The notes beneath the pieces were generated by a model. It had not been told where the DNA came from, did no database searches, and saw only the letters and a program-made list of their open reading frames with translations. From NCBI GenBank assembly GCA_019448385.1, contig JAGTXO010000064.1, forward strand, positions 1-64,000: DNA of 64,000 nt, written 5' to 3'. Source of the DNA: Diacronema lutheri. Its lineage: Eukaryota; Haptophyta; Pavlovophyceae; Pavlovales; Pavlovaceae. Position numbers and translations under genes: made by a program. Shown here piece after piece: positions 1-11,144 of this stretch (position 1 is its first letter; every line of letters begins with the position of its first letter).

Positions 1-215
1 CGACGCGCCGTGGCCGCCGGCGCAGGTGACGCGCGCCGACGAGCCGTAGCGAGCGTCCGTGATCCGCACGGCGGTTGGAGCGGGCCGGCTGGTGCGGCGC
101 GCTCGGCCACGGGTGGCGGCGTGCACGGTCGTGCCGCGCGCGGCACGCGTCGCCAGCCGCGCGCGACCTGGGCAGAGCCCGCAGAGCGTCGACCGCTGCG
201 CGGCTCGGCCGTGCG

Positions 216-2953
216 TCAACGCCGGCCGCGCTTCGGCCCGCGCGCGCTGCCGCCGCCGGCACTGGCGCTGGCAGCTCCGCGGGCGGGGGTGCGGGCGCGA
301 GAGCCGCCGCCGCCACCGCCGCCGCGCCCGCCGCCGTCGTCGCCACCGCCGTCGCCGCCGCCGCCTCCCCCGCCGTCATCGTCGTCGTCGCCGCCGCCGC
401 CTCCGTCGCCGTCGCCGTCGCCGTCGCCCTCGCCGCCGCCGCCGTCGCCGCTGCCATCGTCGTCGTCGTCGTCGTCGCCCTCGTCGTCGCCCTCGTCGTC
501 GCCGTCGCACTCGTCGTCGCAGTCGTCGCCCTCGCCGTGCACCATGCGCTCCTCACGCTCCCACACCTCGCCGCGCGCCCACCAGGCGAGCACGAGGGCA
601 AAGCGCTCAGGCGTCGACGTGGTGTCGCGCCCGGCCGCGTGCGCCGCCATGTCGTGCACGTCGTAGAAGATGTTGCGCGCGGCGTTGTAGTCGCGGTGCA
701 CGGGCTTCTTGCCGCCGTTGCACGCCGGGCAGATGACGAGCGCGTGCACCGTGCGCGTGCCGCCCTTTGCCACGGGCAGGCGCGGGTTCTGCGCGAGCTC
801 CGCGCCGCAGCGCTGCAGCCTGCCGCCCTTGGCGAGCCGCGGCATCGAGCAGTGCATCGACGTGTACGGCTCGGGCACGAAGACGGCCGCGACGCCGCGC
901 CGCCGCAGCTCGCGCAGCAGCCCCACCTGGAAGGCGGGCGGCGCGCCCTTGGGCTGCGCGCCCTTGTGGTCGCGCAGCCACTTGCCCACGCACACGAGCA
1001 GCCGGTCGCGCGTCACGCCGTCGACACAGTGCGCCGCGATGAGCGCCTCGGCGACGCGCGCCGCGTTGGACCGCCCGCCGCTGTCGCGCCGCCAGCGCTC
1101 CTTCCGGCGCGCCGGCGCGTCGTACACGTGCTCGGCGGCGCGCTCGCGCACCCGCGCGCTCTCGCGGTGGAAGGCGTGGAACTCGCCCTCGCCGAGCACC
1201 TTGGCGCTGTGCGCCTCGCCAAGCCGCGCCTCGTCCGCCTCCACGCTGAACTCCTCGCCGCGCCCGTCGGTGCGCACGCGCCGCCGCGCCGCGTTGGTCT
1301 TGGCCGTCTCGCGCGCAAAGCCCGCGGCGCGCGCGCGCGCGCGCTGCGTGAACTGCCGCCAGACGGCCGCCCGCCCGACGTGCGCAGAGTAGGTGGTGAT
1401 GTTGCCCATGTTCGGGTCGGCCGCGACGACGACCGCCGCCTCGACGTCGATCGCCCGCCGCAGCTCGGAGCCGAGCGCGACGGCGATGCGCCCGTCCGGC
1501 CGGCGCCAGCGGTGCAGGACGCCCGAGCCGCCGGCCGGCGCCTGCGCCTTCGGCACGAGGACGGTCCCGACGGCGTGCACGGCGACGCCATCTGTCACCA
1601 CCGACTTGACGGGCTGCCGGCCCGGGAGCGGCACGCGCGGCAGCGGCGCGAGGCCAACCCACGAGCGCCGCGCGTGCCACGGCAGATCGGCCGGCGGCCG
1701 CTCGCGCCCGGCGTAGTCGAAGACGCGGTTGGAGATGTCGAAGCGCGTCGCAAAGACCGCGTACCTGACGCGCACGTCCGACATCGGCGGGGTGTTGCCG
1801 TTTGTGCCTGTCCACTTGATCGGCTCGCCATCGTGGTCGCGCAGGTCCAGCGCCTTGAGCCGCGCGCGCAGCTCCTTGCGCTCGTCATCCGAAAGCGTCA
1901 CCCAGATGGCGCTCGCGGCGAGGCGCACGTTGCGCGGCACCTGCGCGCAGCGCGCGGCGCGCGAGCGCGCGGGCGCGTGACCAACCTGGCCGCGGGGCGG
2001 CGCGCACGGCGGCGGCGCGCGCGCTTGGGCGCTCGGCGGCGGCAGCGGCAGCCACGCCTCGCGCGCACATTGTGCGTGCGCAGCGGCGCCACATTGTACC
2101 GCGGCGGCCGTCCGGTCAGCTGCGTGTGGATGTGCGCGAGCCGGCAGAGCAGCGCCTGCCCCTCGGCCACGTGCTGCAGGGTGCGGATCTGCACGAGGAA
2201 GTAGCGCGTCGTGTGCCGGTCGTAGTTCCACCTTTTCGTGGGCGTGCACTTGTAGTCGATCTTGTGGAGGACCATGTCGGGCAGGTGGCGGTCGAGCGCG
2301 GCGGGGCAGCCGACGCGCGCGCCCTCCACGTCGCCGCGCAGCAGCCGCTCGCACAGCTCGCGCACGCGCGCGTTTCGCTGCATCTCGGGCAGCGCGACGA
2401 GCGCCTCGTCGCGCTCGACTGCCGCGCGGACGACGTCGCGGAGCAGCCCGTTCACGACGCGCGATGGGTGCATCAGGCACGCGGTGGACACCTGCGTCGC
2501 CTCCGCCTCGAGGATCTCCGTGAGGCCCACCGCGCAGACGGGCTGGACGCCCTCGGCCATCTCGCCGACGGCGCGCGCCGTCGCCGCCTTGGTCTGCGCG
2601 GCGGCTTGCTCGGCGGGCTTGCCTCGGGGCGCTGCACCGTACGTGCTCTCGTCCTTGTGCCAGCCGATGGCCGAGAAGATCGCACGGACGGTTCCCTTGT
2701 TTCTCGTGGTCGACGTGTGCACGCTGGTCGACGGGCCGCCCGACGCCGTGCCGGCGGCCTGCGCGCTCGCCACCGCAGCCTCGTCGCGCACCACCTTGTT
2801 GATGACGCAGTACGCCTGTGTCGTGAGCGTGTGCACGGCCGCCGCGATGCGCCGCAGCTCCTTCCGCGCACCGGGCTGCGCCGTCACCGCCTGCGGCCCC
2901 GCGTTGAGCGTCGAGCGCTTGACCACGAAGCCCGTGAGCACGCTGCCGCGCAT
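216..2953 (-). CDS. Fanzor (eukaryotic TnpB/OMEGA-like) RNA-guided nuclease
   Basis: Two exons (2953-2069 and 1940-216) joined across a 128 bp GT-AG intron give about 869 residues. The ATG at 2953 opens the frame of the conserved N-terminal half. The C-terminal half shows the RuvC layout of the TnpB/Fanzor family: RuvC-I ADPNMGN (Asp about 470), RuvC-II VPEPYTSMHCS (Glu about 652), and RuvC-III HRDYNAARNI (Asp about 712). A Cys cluster ending in CPAC lies between the last two, so the catalytic triad is complete. The first Cys pair is stretched compared with the usual CxxC. After the nuclease comes a long Asp/Gly tail with a basic PKRGRR end that could be a nuclear signal. Family members cut DNA guided by an RNA made at the 3' end of their own gene, which here would lie at about 1-500 on the minus strand; I cannot define it. 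The start overlaps the chromodomain frame upstream, so an upstream exon or a fusion is possible. Confidence 0.85.
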
Positions 2954-4950
2954 GCGCGCCGTCGCGCCACGGGCTCGTCCACGCGCGTGCTCTCGACGCC
3001 GCGCGCGCGGGGAACGCTCGGCGCGCGCGCACCCGCGGCGCCGCGCGCGCTCGCGGCGGCACCCGCCGCGGCGCGCTTGCCCGCGGCGCCCGACACGCCG
3101 TGCGCGCGAAGCGGCGCCGACGCCAATGCCGACGCCGCGCCCGCGCTGCCGCTGCCGCTGCCCGATCCGCCCGCGCGCCGCTTCTGCTCGTCGCGCGTCT
3201 TGCGAAACTGGGCGACGAGGTCGCTGCTCACGTTGGCCTCAGGCTCCCACGTGTCGGCGCTCTGGTCGTAGCCCAGCCACCTGATCCGGAACTGGAACGT
3301 CACCCTCTTGCCCGCCTTGCGGCGCTCGTCGACGACCGCCTCGACCTCGTACGTGCGCGCCTCCTCGTCGACGCTCGCGCCCGCCGCGCTCGCGCCCGCC
3401 GCGCTCGCGCCCGTGTCCGGCCACCCAGCGACCGTGTTGCCCAGCCTCTCGGCGGCCGCGCGCAGCTGCCGCTCGCGCTGGGCGGCCGCGGCGCCTCGCG
3501 CGACCAGCGCGGCCAGCATGCCCGCGCCGCCCGCGAGGCCGTGCGCGCCGACGCTGGCGGTCATCAGCGCGTCGAGGCACGCGAACATTGCGAGCGCACG
3601 CGCGCCATCGTCGCCGCCGCGCGGCTGCGAGCGCACGACGGGCGATGGCCGCGGCTCCCCCTCGGCCGCGAGAGGCGGCCAGATCGCATTGGCCAGCGCG
3701 ACGGCATGCGCGCCGACCGCGACGGCCACGTCCGCGTCGAGCGGCGCAAAGTCGTAGCGCACGAGCGCGGCCGGGCGCGAGTCGTCCGTCGGCCGGTCGG
3801 CGACGAGCAGCCCGACCGGGCGCGGCGGCTCGCCGGACGGCGCGGCGACGGGCACGCAGAGGAGCACGACGAGCAGGCGCGGCGTGCCGCCGAGCAGCGC
3901 GCGCGCGGCATCCGCCCCGTCGGCTCCGCCGCGCGCGGCCGCGGCGAGCAGCTCGGCCGCGCGCGTCGGGCCCAGCGCCGTGCGCGCGTCCTTGCGCGCG
4001 CGTGCGCGCGCCGTGTACGCGGTGCAGGCGTCGTCGAGCACCGCCGCGCTGGGCGCGGTGCCAGTCGTCGCCCACGCGCGCAGCGCGTCGCGCACCCGCG
4101 TGACGATCGCCTGGTCGACTGCCGCCTCGCCGGCAGCGTGCGCCGGCGCGCACGCCGGCGGTGCGGCGGCAGGCGCGAGCGCGGGCGCGCCGTCGGCGCC
4201 GTCAACGCCGACGGCGCCGTCGGCGCGCCGCCACGCGAGCTTCGCCTCGATCTGCTGCCGGACGGCGTGGCAGTGCCGGTCGATGCCGCGCGCGTCGTCG
4301 AGCGCGGCCAGCGCGTCCTCAGCGGTGGGACGGTAGCTCGCGTCCGCGACGGCCTGCAGGCAGAGCAGCGCGGCCGCACGCGCGTTGCACGCGCTCTGCG
4401 GCTCGGGCGCGAGCGCGAGCTCGAGCTCGAGCGGCGGCGCGCCTCGCGCCGCGGCGATCGCGCCCGTCAGCACGTCCAACCGCTGCACCAGCGCCCCGTG
4501 CGCGTCGCGCGGCGCGCCCGTCGACGGCGCGCGCGAGCGCGTCGCCACGAGCCCGAGCGCGCGCGCCGGCGCGTCCGCCGGCGTGTGCAGCACGAGCAGC
4601 GCCGCGCCCGCCAAGCTCGCGTTGCGCGTGACGAGCGCGAAGATGCGCGTCGCCTCGTGCGCGCCCACCGACGCTCAGATCGCAGCGCGATCGGCGTCCG
4701 TCTGCGCGTCGCACAGGTCGCGCACGTCGTCCGGCGCGAGCAGCGCGCCGCCGCCGGCGGAGCGCGCGACGATCGCCCGCGCCTCCGCCACGAAGACGGC
4801 CTGCGGGAGGTCGGCGTGGCGCGCGTCGACGATGGCGCGCGTCGCGTGCACGCCGAGCTCCACGCCGCGGTAGAAGGCGCGCGCGTTGGCCGCGCGCGCG
4901 TGCGCCGGCCGTCCGTCCGCGTTGCGCCTCGCGCGCGCCTGCTTGTTCGG
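2884..4950 (-). CDS. Chromodomain protein, C-terminal exon(s), interrupted by an in-frame TGA
   Basis: One reading frame runs from about 4950 to 2884 with a single TGA at 4677-4675. The text on both sides (ending DADRAAI, resuming SVGAHEATRIF) reads like one protein, so the stop looks like a nonsense mutation, a recoded codon or a sequence error. Near the C-terminus there is a chromodomain: TYEVEAVVDERR, then FRIRWLGYDQSADTWEPE, matching the aromatic-cage pattern with W-E-P. The rest is Ala-rich and I do not recognise it; a stretch around LLVVLLCVPVAAPSG looks like a folded hydrophobic core. The end overlaps the Fanzor start by 70 bp on the same strand. Chromodomains bind methylated histone tails and occur in chromatin factors and in retroelement integrases. 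No integrase or transposase motif is visible here. Confidence 0.6.
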
Positions 4951-6668
4951 TGCGCGCGAGGCCGTCGCGTGGCGGTGGCGGCAGCGTGGCGAGGAAGCGC
5001 GCGGCGGGCGGCGTCGCGCGCACGCCGCGCTGCCGCCCTTCAACGTCCGCGAGCCGCCGGCTCGCCACGCTGCTGCCCGCGCCGACGTGCTGCCGGCGGA
5101 CGGGCGCCGCCGGTGGCGTCGGTGGTGGCGGTGGCGGCGGCAGCGGCGGCAACGGCGGTGGCGCGGGCGGCGGGCGGCGGCGCGGCGGGCGTCGGCGGCG
5201 GCGTCTGCGGCGGCCGTCGCGGCCGCACGCCTGTCGCGGCGCTTCGGCGCGATCGTGACTGCCCCCGCCACGCACCGCGCCCGCGCCGGCGCAGGCGCCG
5301 CTCGGCGCACGCCCGCTGGCCGCACCAGTCAGCACGACGCGGAGGTGCTCGCCGACAGCGTGCATGTCCGCCACGCTGAACGCGCGCGGCGCGGACGCGC
5401 CGACCGCCACAGCGAGCGCGTCGTTGAGCGCGCCCACCACGGCGAGGCCGCCCGTCGCGCCACGCTGTGCCGCCTCGTCGAGTAGCTGCGCGTGGCACAC
5501 GCGCGAGATGTCGAGGCCCGCCGCGTGCAGCGTGGCGGTTCTCGCCTTGGCGCGCTCCAGCGCCTACCTACAACGCGATGCATCCCTACCTACAACGCGA
5601 TGCATCCCTATTTACAACGCGATGCATCCCTACCTACAACGCGATGCATCCCTACCTACAACGCGATGCATCCCTACCTACAACGCGATGCATCCCTACC
5701 TACACCGCGATGCATCCCTACCTACAACGCGATGCATCCCTACCTACAACGCGATGCATCCCTACCTACAACGCGATGCATCCGAGTCGACGAGCACCGC
5801 ATCGTAGCGATGCCAACCCGCGCGCGCGACGCGCACGAGGCGCAGCGCGGTGAAATGGTCGGAGGCGGGCGGCGTGCAATCGTCACTGCCCGTACCGCCG
5901 CGCCCGCCCGGCGGGCTCCACATGCCGATGACCGCACGCGTCGTCGCCTCGCTGCGCAGGCGGTGCAGCAGCGCGGCGCGCCCGACGCCGTCCTGGAGCA
6001 CCGTGGGCTGAGCGGCAAGCGGCACGTGGCAGACGCGCCCTCCGTCGGCCTGCCCGTGCACGCGCAGCACGACCTCGCAGCATGCGTCCACAGTGGAGGC
6101 GAGCATGTCGCCGCCCGCGATGCAGTCCACCTCTGCCTGCGGGATGCCGGCGCGCGCGGCGGCATCTGCCAGCCGGAGCGCAGCCGCGTCGCCCACCCAC
6201 GCGAGCAGCGCCAGGGTGGCAGATTTGCCGCCGGCTTGGCGGCGGCATGCTCGGCGGCGGCATGCTCGGCGGCGGTGGGCACGGGAGCGGCGGGCGCGGC
6301 AGCGGTGGCTAGTGGGGCGGGAAAAACACCGCCGTCCGCCGGATCAATCTTTTCCCGCCTTTTGGCGGTTCGGCGCTCGACACTTTGACGAGCTGCTGGT
6401 AGGCGACGCGGCCAACGACGAATGCGAGCTTTGGCACGGTGTCAACCGCCGCCGAGGCCGCCGGCGCGCTGCCCGCCGCCGCCGCGGTGCGCAAGATCGA
6501 CGATGGTGTCTGCGCGAGCTGGGGCGCCGAGCCCGTGCCATCGAGCACGACGACAAGATTGACGGTGAACACGCGTCGATGCCGCAGAGCCGCGCGCCCG
6601 GCCGGCGGCACGCCGGCGAGCACGGAGCCAAAGATGTCCGCGTCCTCGCGCCGCGCGAACGTCCCAGC
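4951..6668 (-). CDS. Upstream exons of the chromodomain gene, function unknown
   Basis: Several coding-like blocks lie on the minus strand in changing frames. One starts at about 6668 after a TAG acceptor (REDADIFGSVLAGVPPAG, then VFTVNLVVVLDGTGS). A second covers about 6230-5780 (GIPQAEVDCIAGGDM up to YDAVLVDSD). A third covers 5563 to about 5340 (ALERAKARTATLHAAGLDI, then AFSVADMHAVGEHL). The second and third join in frame across a 216 bp intron made of a 23-bp minisatellite. The next intron (about 5330-4950) is a GCC-rich low-complexity stretch. I recognise no domain. The blocks probably form one gene with the chromodomain exon, but the first exon, the start codon and two junctions are unresolved. 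Confidence 0.4.
5564..5782 (-). repeat. 23-bp minisatellite that makes up a whole intron
   Basis: About nine and a half copies of a 23-bp unit (minus strand: gatgcatcgcgttgtaggtaggg). Read in the gene's sense, the upstream exon ends at GAT (5782-5780), which is itself the start of a unit. The next bases are GC, and the last unit ends in TAG just before the next exon at 5563. One copy differs by a single base (caccg instead of caacg). Confidence 0.75.
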
Positions 6669-6900
6669 CTAATCGCGAGCGAGCGAGGCGAGCAGATTGA
6701 GAGCGGGTTCATGGCGAAGCTTCGCGAAGTGGTCGTGGGCGACGCCTGTAGCCACCGCGAGCGGGTGGCCGTCGCCGTAGGCAACTCACCGGGAAGACGC
6801 CCACGGCGACGCGCTCGCAGCGCTACTGGCAACAAGTTGTAAGTTGCGCTCATCGTCGCGACGATCTTCGCAACTGTCGCTCGTCACCGTCGCGCGACGC

Positions 6901-7020
6901 CGCAACGGTGATGATCGTCGTGTCACACCATCACGCGCGGCCATCGTCGCGACGCGACGCCGCAACGGTGATGATCGTCGTGTCACACCATCACGCGCGG
7001 CCATCGTCGCGACGCGACGC
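6901..7020. repeat. Exact 60-bp tandem duplication
   Basis: Positions 6901-6960 and 6961-7020 are identical base for base. They lie upstream of the fusion-gene copy 1 start and contain no convincing coding sequence. The surrounding 6670-7090 stretch holds only this duplication and a possible unresolved first exon of the minus-strand gene. Confidence 0.95.
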
Positions 7021-7093
7021 GTCACAGCGTAGGGAGAACGCAGCAAAGGGAGAAGGGAGAACCGAGAACATTGTTACGGAGCGAGAGAGGTGC

Positions 7094-7169
7094 GCGGACA
7101 TGTGGCGTTCGCCCGACACGTCTCGGCGGCTGCGGACATGTGGCGTTCGCCCGACACGTCTCGGCGGCT
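7094..7169 (+). repeat. 38-bp tandem duplication carrying the start codon
   Basis: The segment gcggacatgtggcgttcgcc and its continuation is present twice back to back (7094-7131 and 7132-7169). Each copy contains an ATG reading MWRSPDTSRRL. Only the second ATG (7138) is in frame with the nucleoside hydrolase; the first (7100) is in another frame. Confidence 0.9.
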
Positions 7170-10100
7170 GGATGTGGCGGTTGTCACCGACGCAGGCCCC
7201 GACCCGGACGACGTGAAGGCGCTGCTCGTGCTTGCGATGGCGCACCGCAGCGGCCGCATCCGCCTCGCCGCCGTGGTCGCGAATGGTGGTGGCCAGCCCG
7301 GGCTGCGCGCGCAGCTCATGCGGCTCCTCCTCAATCGTATCGGCGAGCTGGGCGTGCCGGTCGGCGTCGGCTCACTCGGCGTCGCGCTGGCCGAGCAGCC
7401 GCACGAGTGCGCGCTGCGTGGCTTCGCCGCCGTCGACCCGTCGCGCCTGCTCGACGGTCCTGCGCTCCTCTTGCGGACGCGTGTGCGCGCCGCGCCGCGC
7501 TCGGTCGCTGTGCTGCTCATCTCGGGGCTGCGCGACTTTGCGGACGTGGTGCTCGCGCAGCCGGGGCTGGTGCAGCGCAAGGTGCGCGCAGTTGCCATCC
7601 AGGGCGGCCTCGTGCCCGACGCTGCCGCGCCCTTCGGCTTCGCGCCCGACACGTCGCAGAACAATGCGTTCGATCCGGCCGCGGCCGCCGCCGTCGTCTA
7701 CAACTTTTGCTTCGCGCAGGGCATCCGGATGAGCTTCGTCAGCCGCGACGCGGTGCCGGTGCGCTGCACGCGCGCTGCACGATCTTGCGCGCGCGCACGC
7801 GGCGCGTGCCTGCCACCCTCTCATCCCGCCGCACCGCCCTGCGGGCATCCCCGCGCGCCCCTGTCGTGCGTCTACGCGTGCGCGCGCCGGTGCACGTTGG
7901 CGTGGGCGCGCAGCTGCTGCCGATGCAGCTCGCGCGCTCTTTCGCCGCGCGCACCAAGTCGGAGGTGCTGCGCTACCTCGCCACAGTTCCTCGGCCTGGC
8001 GGGCCTATGGAAGTAGCTGTGTGCCGGCCAGCTGCCCGCGCGCTGCGACAAGGCGTGGTACTTTGCGACGTTCTGCGGCATCGACGGCGCCGAGTTTGAG
8101 CGCAGGGCGCTTTGCGAGCTCGACGAGAGCGCCGATGTGCTCGGCTTTCTCAACGGCTTCGTCAAGCCGTATGACGGTGCGTTTGTTTGCAAAGGCCGAT
8201 GTGCTTGGCTTTCTCAACGGCTTCGTCAAGCCGTATGACGGTCCGTTTGTTTGCAAAGGCCCTTGCCGGCCGCGTTCGCTGCGCACCTCCGACTTGTTCA
8301 CCTTCCCGGCGCGGTGCGTTCACCATGCCGTGCGTTTGTTCAGCATGCCCGACCTTGCCGGTCTTGCGTGGCGCTTTGCATGCCGTTCACCATGCCGTGC
8401 GTTTGTTCACCGTGCCCGACCTTGCCGGTCTTGCGTGGCGCTTTGCATGCCGTTCACCATGCCCAGCCCTCTGCCCGTGGCCCACCTCCTGCCACGCAGT
8501 GATCGCGGCGATGACCGTGCTGCCGACGACGGCGGGCTGGTTCTCGCCCGCCGCCGAGGTGATGGTGAACGGCACGGCGCACCGGCTGCTGCTCCGCGCC
8601 GAGCACACGATCAACGTGCGCTCGGTGCACAACCTGCTGCGCGAGACGTACCACTCGGTCGCGATCCTCGACGCCGACCCGAGCACACCGCGCCGCGTCT
8701 CGTCGCGCTTCTGCCTGCTCGGCGCGCGCGCGCGCGCCGGCGCGGCCGTGATCCCGGGCGGCCGGGCTTCGCGCGCCGGCGCGGCCGTGATCCCGGGCGG
8801 CGCAAGCCCGGCGCGCAAAGCGCCGCGCGGTGCGGCGAGCGACTTGACGGCCGACGCGTTCCGCGTGCTGCCGCCGAACGACAGCCCACAGGTCTCGGCC
8901 ACACGCCACGCCGCGGCCACGCGCCGCCACTTCCCTCGCGCCGGCGCGCAGCGCCGCGTGCTGCCGTCCGCGCGCTCCTCCGACTTGCGCCACTCGCGGG
9001 CGATGGAGGCGGAGCAGCTGCGCTCATCCGTAACCGTCGTCCCGCGCCCCTCCGCCGTAACCGTCGTCGAGCTGCTCCACGCCGACCGGCTGCGCTCAAC
9101 CGACGGCGCGACGTCTGACGAGCTCACCGCCGAGCTGCTCGCGCAGTCCGTCGCCGCGGCGCGCGTGCGGCAGACGGTCGTGATGCTGCGCGTGCTCGCG
9201 CTCGCGGTGCCCGTGTGCGCGGCGACGCTCGTGCTCGCGCTCGCGACGAGCACGTCCGTGGCCGCCAGCGTGGCGGAGGGTGAAGGTGGTCACCAGCTCG
9301 ATTCGACGCCGATGCGCGCGTCAGTCATCGCCTTTGACTACGCGCGCATTGTGTTGATCTCGATTGGTTACGGCGTCACGGGGAACCTGATCACGCTCTG
9401 CTTCCAGCCCGTGCCCGAGCACCGCACGCGCATGATCGGCGCCATGCTTTTTGGCGACTTCGTCATCGTCGGCGCAGCCGTGCCGTTCGCCCTGGCGGTC
9501 GCGCGCCTCGCGCCCGGCCTGTGGGCGGGCTGGCTCGCCGGCGATGCGCTCAACGCGGACGCGCTCGTCGACGCGCTCGCCTCGCTGCTGCAGGTTGCGT
9601 CGAACGCCATCGTGCTCGTGTGCCGGTGCGTGTGGCTCTGGCGGTACCGGACGGACGCGCAGCGACTGTTGCCCGCAAAGTGGAGAAGCCTCGCCCTCCT
9701 GTACTCAGGCATTGCGCTCGCAAGCACGGTCACGTTCATCGGCAGTGCGTCAAGCGGCAGCCTGCGCGACACGTTCAGCGCCGAGGGCGTTGAGCTCGGC
9801 TTGCTCGCCGCCTTCTTTGTCTTCTTGTCGATCCCGGTCAACGCGCTCTTCGCCGCCTTCGCCGCGTCGCCGCGGCTGCATCGGCGCGCGCAGGCGCTGA
9901 TCGCGCGACCGGGCAGCGGGATGCAGGGCGTCGTCGCGTCGCTCCCGCCGCTCGTCGGCTACGGCTCGGCCAAGGGCGAGCGGAGCGCGACCGAGCTGCA
10001 CGCCGAGGCGCGCACGGCGCTGCGCGGCGTGGTGCTCGACGCCGCCGGGCTCGACGCGGTGGGCAAGGCGTGGGCGGCGGTCGACGCCGCGCGGCCGCAC

Positions 10101-11144
10101 GTTGGCGCCCGGCTGGCCGCGGCAAGAAACCTGGAGAGCCCAACGCAAACCGGGCTTCCTGCCGAGCCGCGCGTCGCCGCGCGTAGTCCGGAGGGCCGCC
10201 GCTCCGTGCGCTTGAGCTTGAGCGAGCTCGCGCGCACGCTTCCGCCCGCACTCTGGCGCGATCCAAGCGACACGCGCAAAGCGGCTGCCGACGACGCGTG
10301 GCACAACGGTGCGCAGGCCGCCGCCCTCGCCGACGAGCGCGACGAGCTGCTCGGTGAGCTTGCGCGCACGCACGCGGTGGCGGTGGGCACCTACGACTGC
10401 TATGTCGTGCACGGCGCGGACGAGGCGCGGCTCAAGCTCGCTGCTCTGCGCCAATTCGCGAGCGATTTTGAGCAGGCCAAGGGCAGGCCGCCCGTCGCAT
10501 TCATCGGCAGCCTCTGCGACCCGCCGCCAGCGCGGCAGCCGCAGCCGCTCGTGGCGAAAACGAGCCACGCCTTCCCACCCGCGCGCACCGGCCACGAGCG
10601 CGAAGGCGGCGGTGGCCGCAGCGGTGGCGGCGGTGGAGCAATCCGCGCCCTGTGCAGCTGCGTTCGCGAGCGCGCGTCGCGTGCGTCGGCCGCGTCCGAG
10701 CCGCGGGCTGATGCCGACAACGATGGCGCACACGGCGCCGTGCGCCGCGACGCGGCGACGCGCTCGCTCGGCCACCTGCCCGTGCGGCTGGCGCGCTCGT
10801 CGCAGCTGCTCGTCCTCGCGTCGCCATCGCTCTTCGAGCGGCTGTGGCCGACGATGGAGATCTTCATCTGGTGGTTGACGGGCGGCGGGCAGGACATGGT
10901 GCGCGTGCTGCCCGTCGTCGCCGACGAGCGCGGGCGCGGCGCGCTCCTTGCAGCCGTCGATGCGTTCCACGTCATGTACTGCCACGAGCCACGCGCTAGC
11001 AATCGGCGGCTCATTTGGCGGCTGGTCGAGATCGCGTCCGCTTCCGCGTACAACGACTCGGTGCGCGCGCTTTACCCGGCGCTTATCGACGAGCTCGCGC
11101 TGCTGGCAGAATCGGAGGGCGAGGGCGACGCAAGAGCGAGCTGA
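7138..11144 (+). pseudogene. Nucleoside hydrolase / membrane / TIR-like fusion, copy 1 (broken in the hydrolase part)
   Basis: Exon 1 (7138-7758) encodes an inosine-uridine nucleoside hydrolase-type domain with the Asp-rich metal motif DAGPDPDDVK and later NNAFDPAAAAAV. The second exon starts at 7914, and a further exon at 8500 runs to the stop. Compared with copy 2 (51.3-60.7 kb), the frame slips near 7983 (YLAT to QFLGL) and a TAG sits at 8014-8016 where copy 2 has Asn. The reading frame otherwise continues to the donor at 8177. The last exon holds about seven hydrophobic segments (9180-9890) and a C-terminal domain from TYDCYVVHGADEAR to FERLWPTMEIFIWW. That domain matches the TIR-like end of copy 2 but lacks its Cys. 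Either the gene is decaying, or two sequence errors exist; a shorter protein starting in the 8500 exon may still be made. Confidence 0.6.
8131..8460 (+). repeat. Two tandem duplications inside one intron
   Basis: A 64-bp unit covering the end of the coding exon (VLGFLNGFVKPYD) plus the splice donor is repeated at 8131-8194 and 8195-8258; in the second copy the donor gtgcg has become gtccg. A second 67-bp unit (8321-8387, 8388-8454, plus a stub) follows. The next exon starts after the cag at 8499, so both duplications are intronic apart from the first copy of the exon end. Confidence 0.85.

Noticed and set aside
75-2204. 709-codon plus-strand frame opposite the Fanzor gene
   Set aside because: It is the GC-rich antisense shadow of the nuclease exon, with no motif and no ATG context.
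216-3062. Bacterial IS605-type transposon carrying tnpB
   Set aside because: The gene is spliced, has long eukaryote-like low-complexity tails and no tnpA or IS605 ends; Fanzor fits better.
8005-8020. A tiny intron to explain the TAG at 8014
   Set aside because: The available GT and AG would leave an intron of about 20 bp, far below the others in the window (95 bp or more), and would not repair the earlier frame slip.
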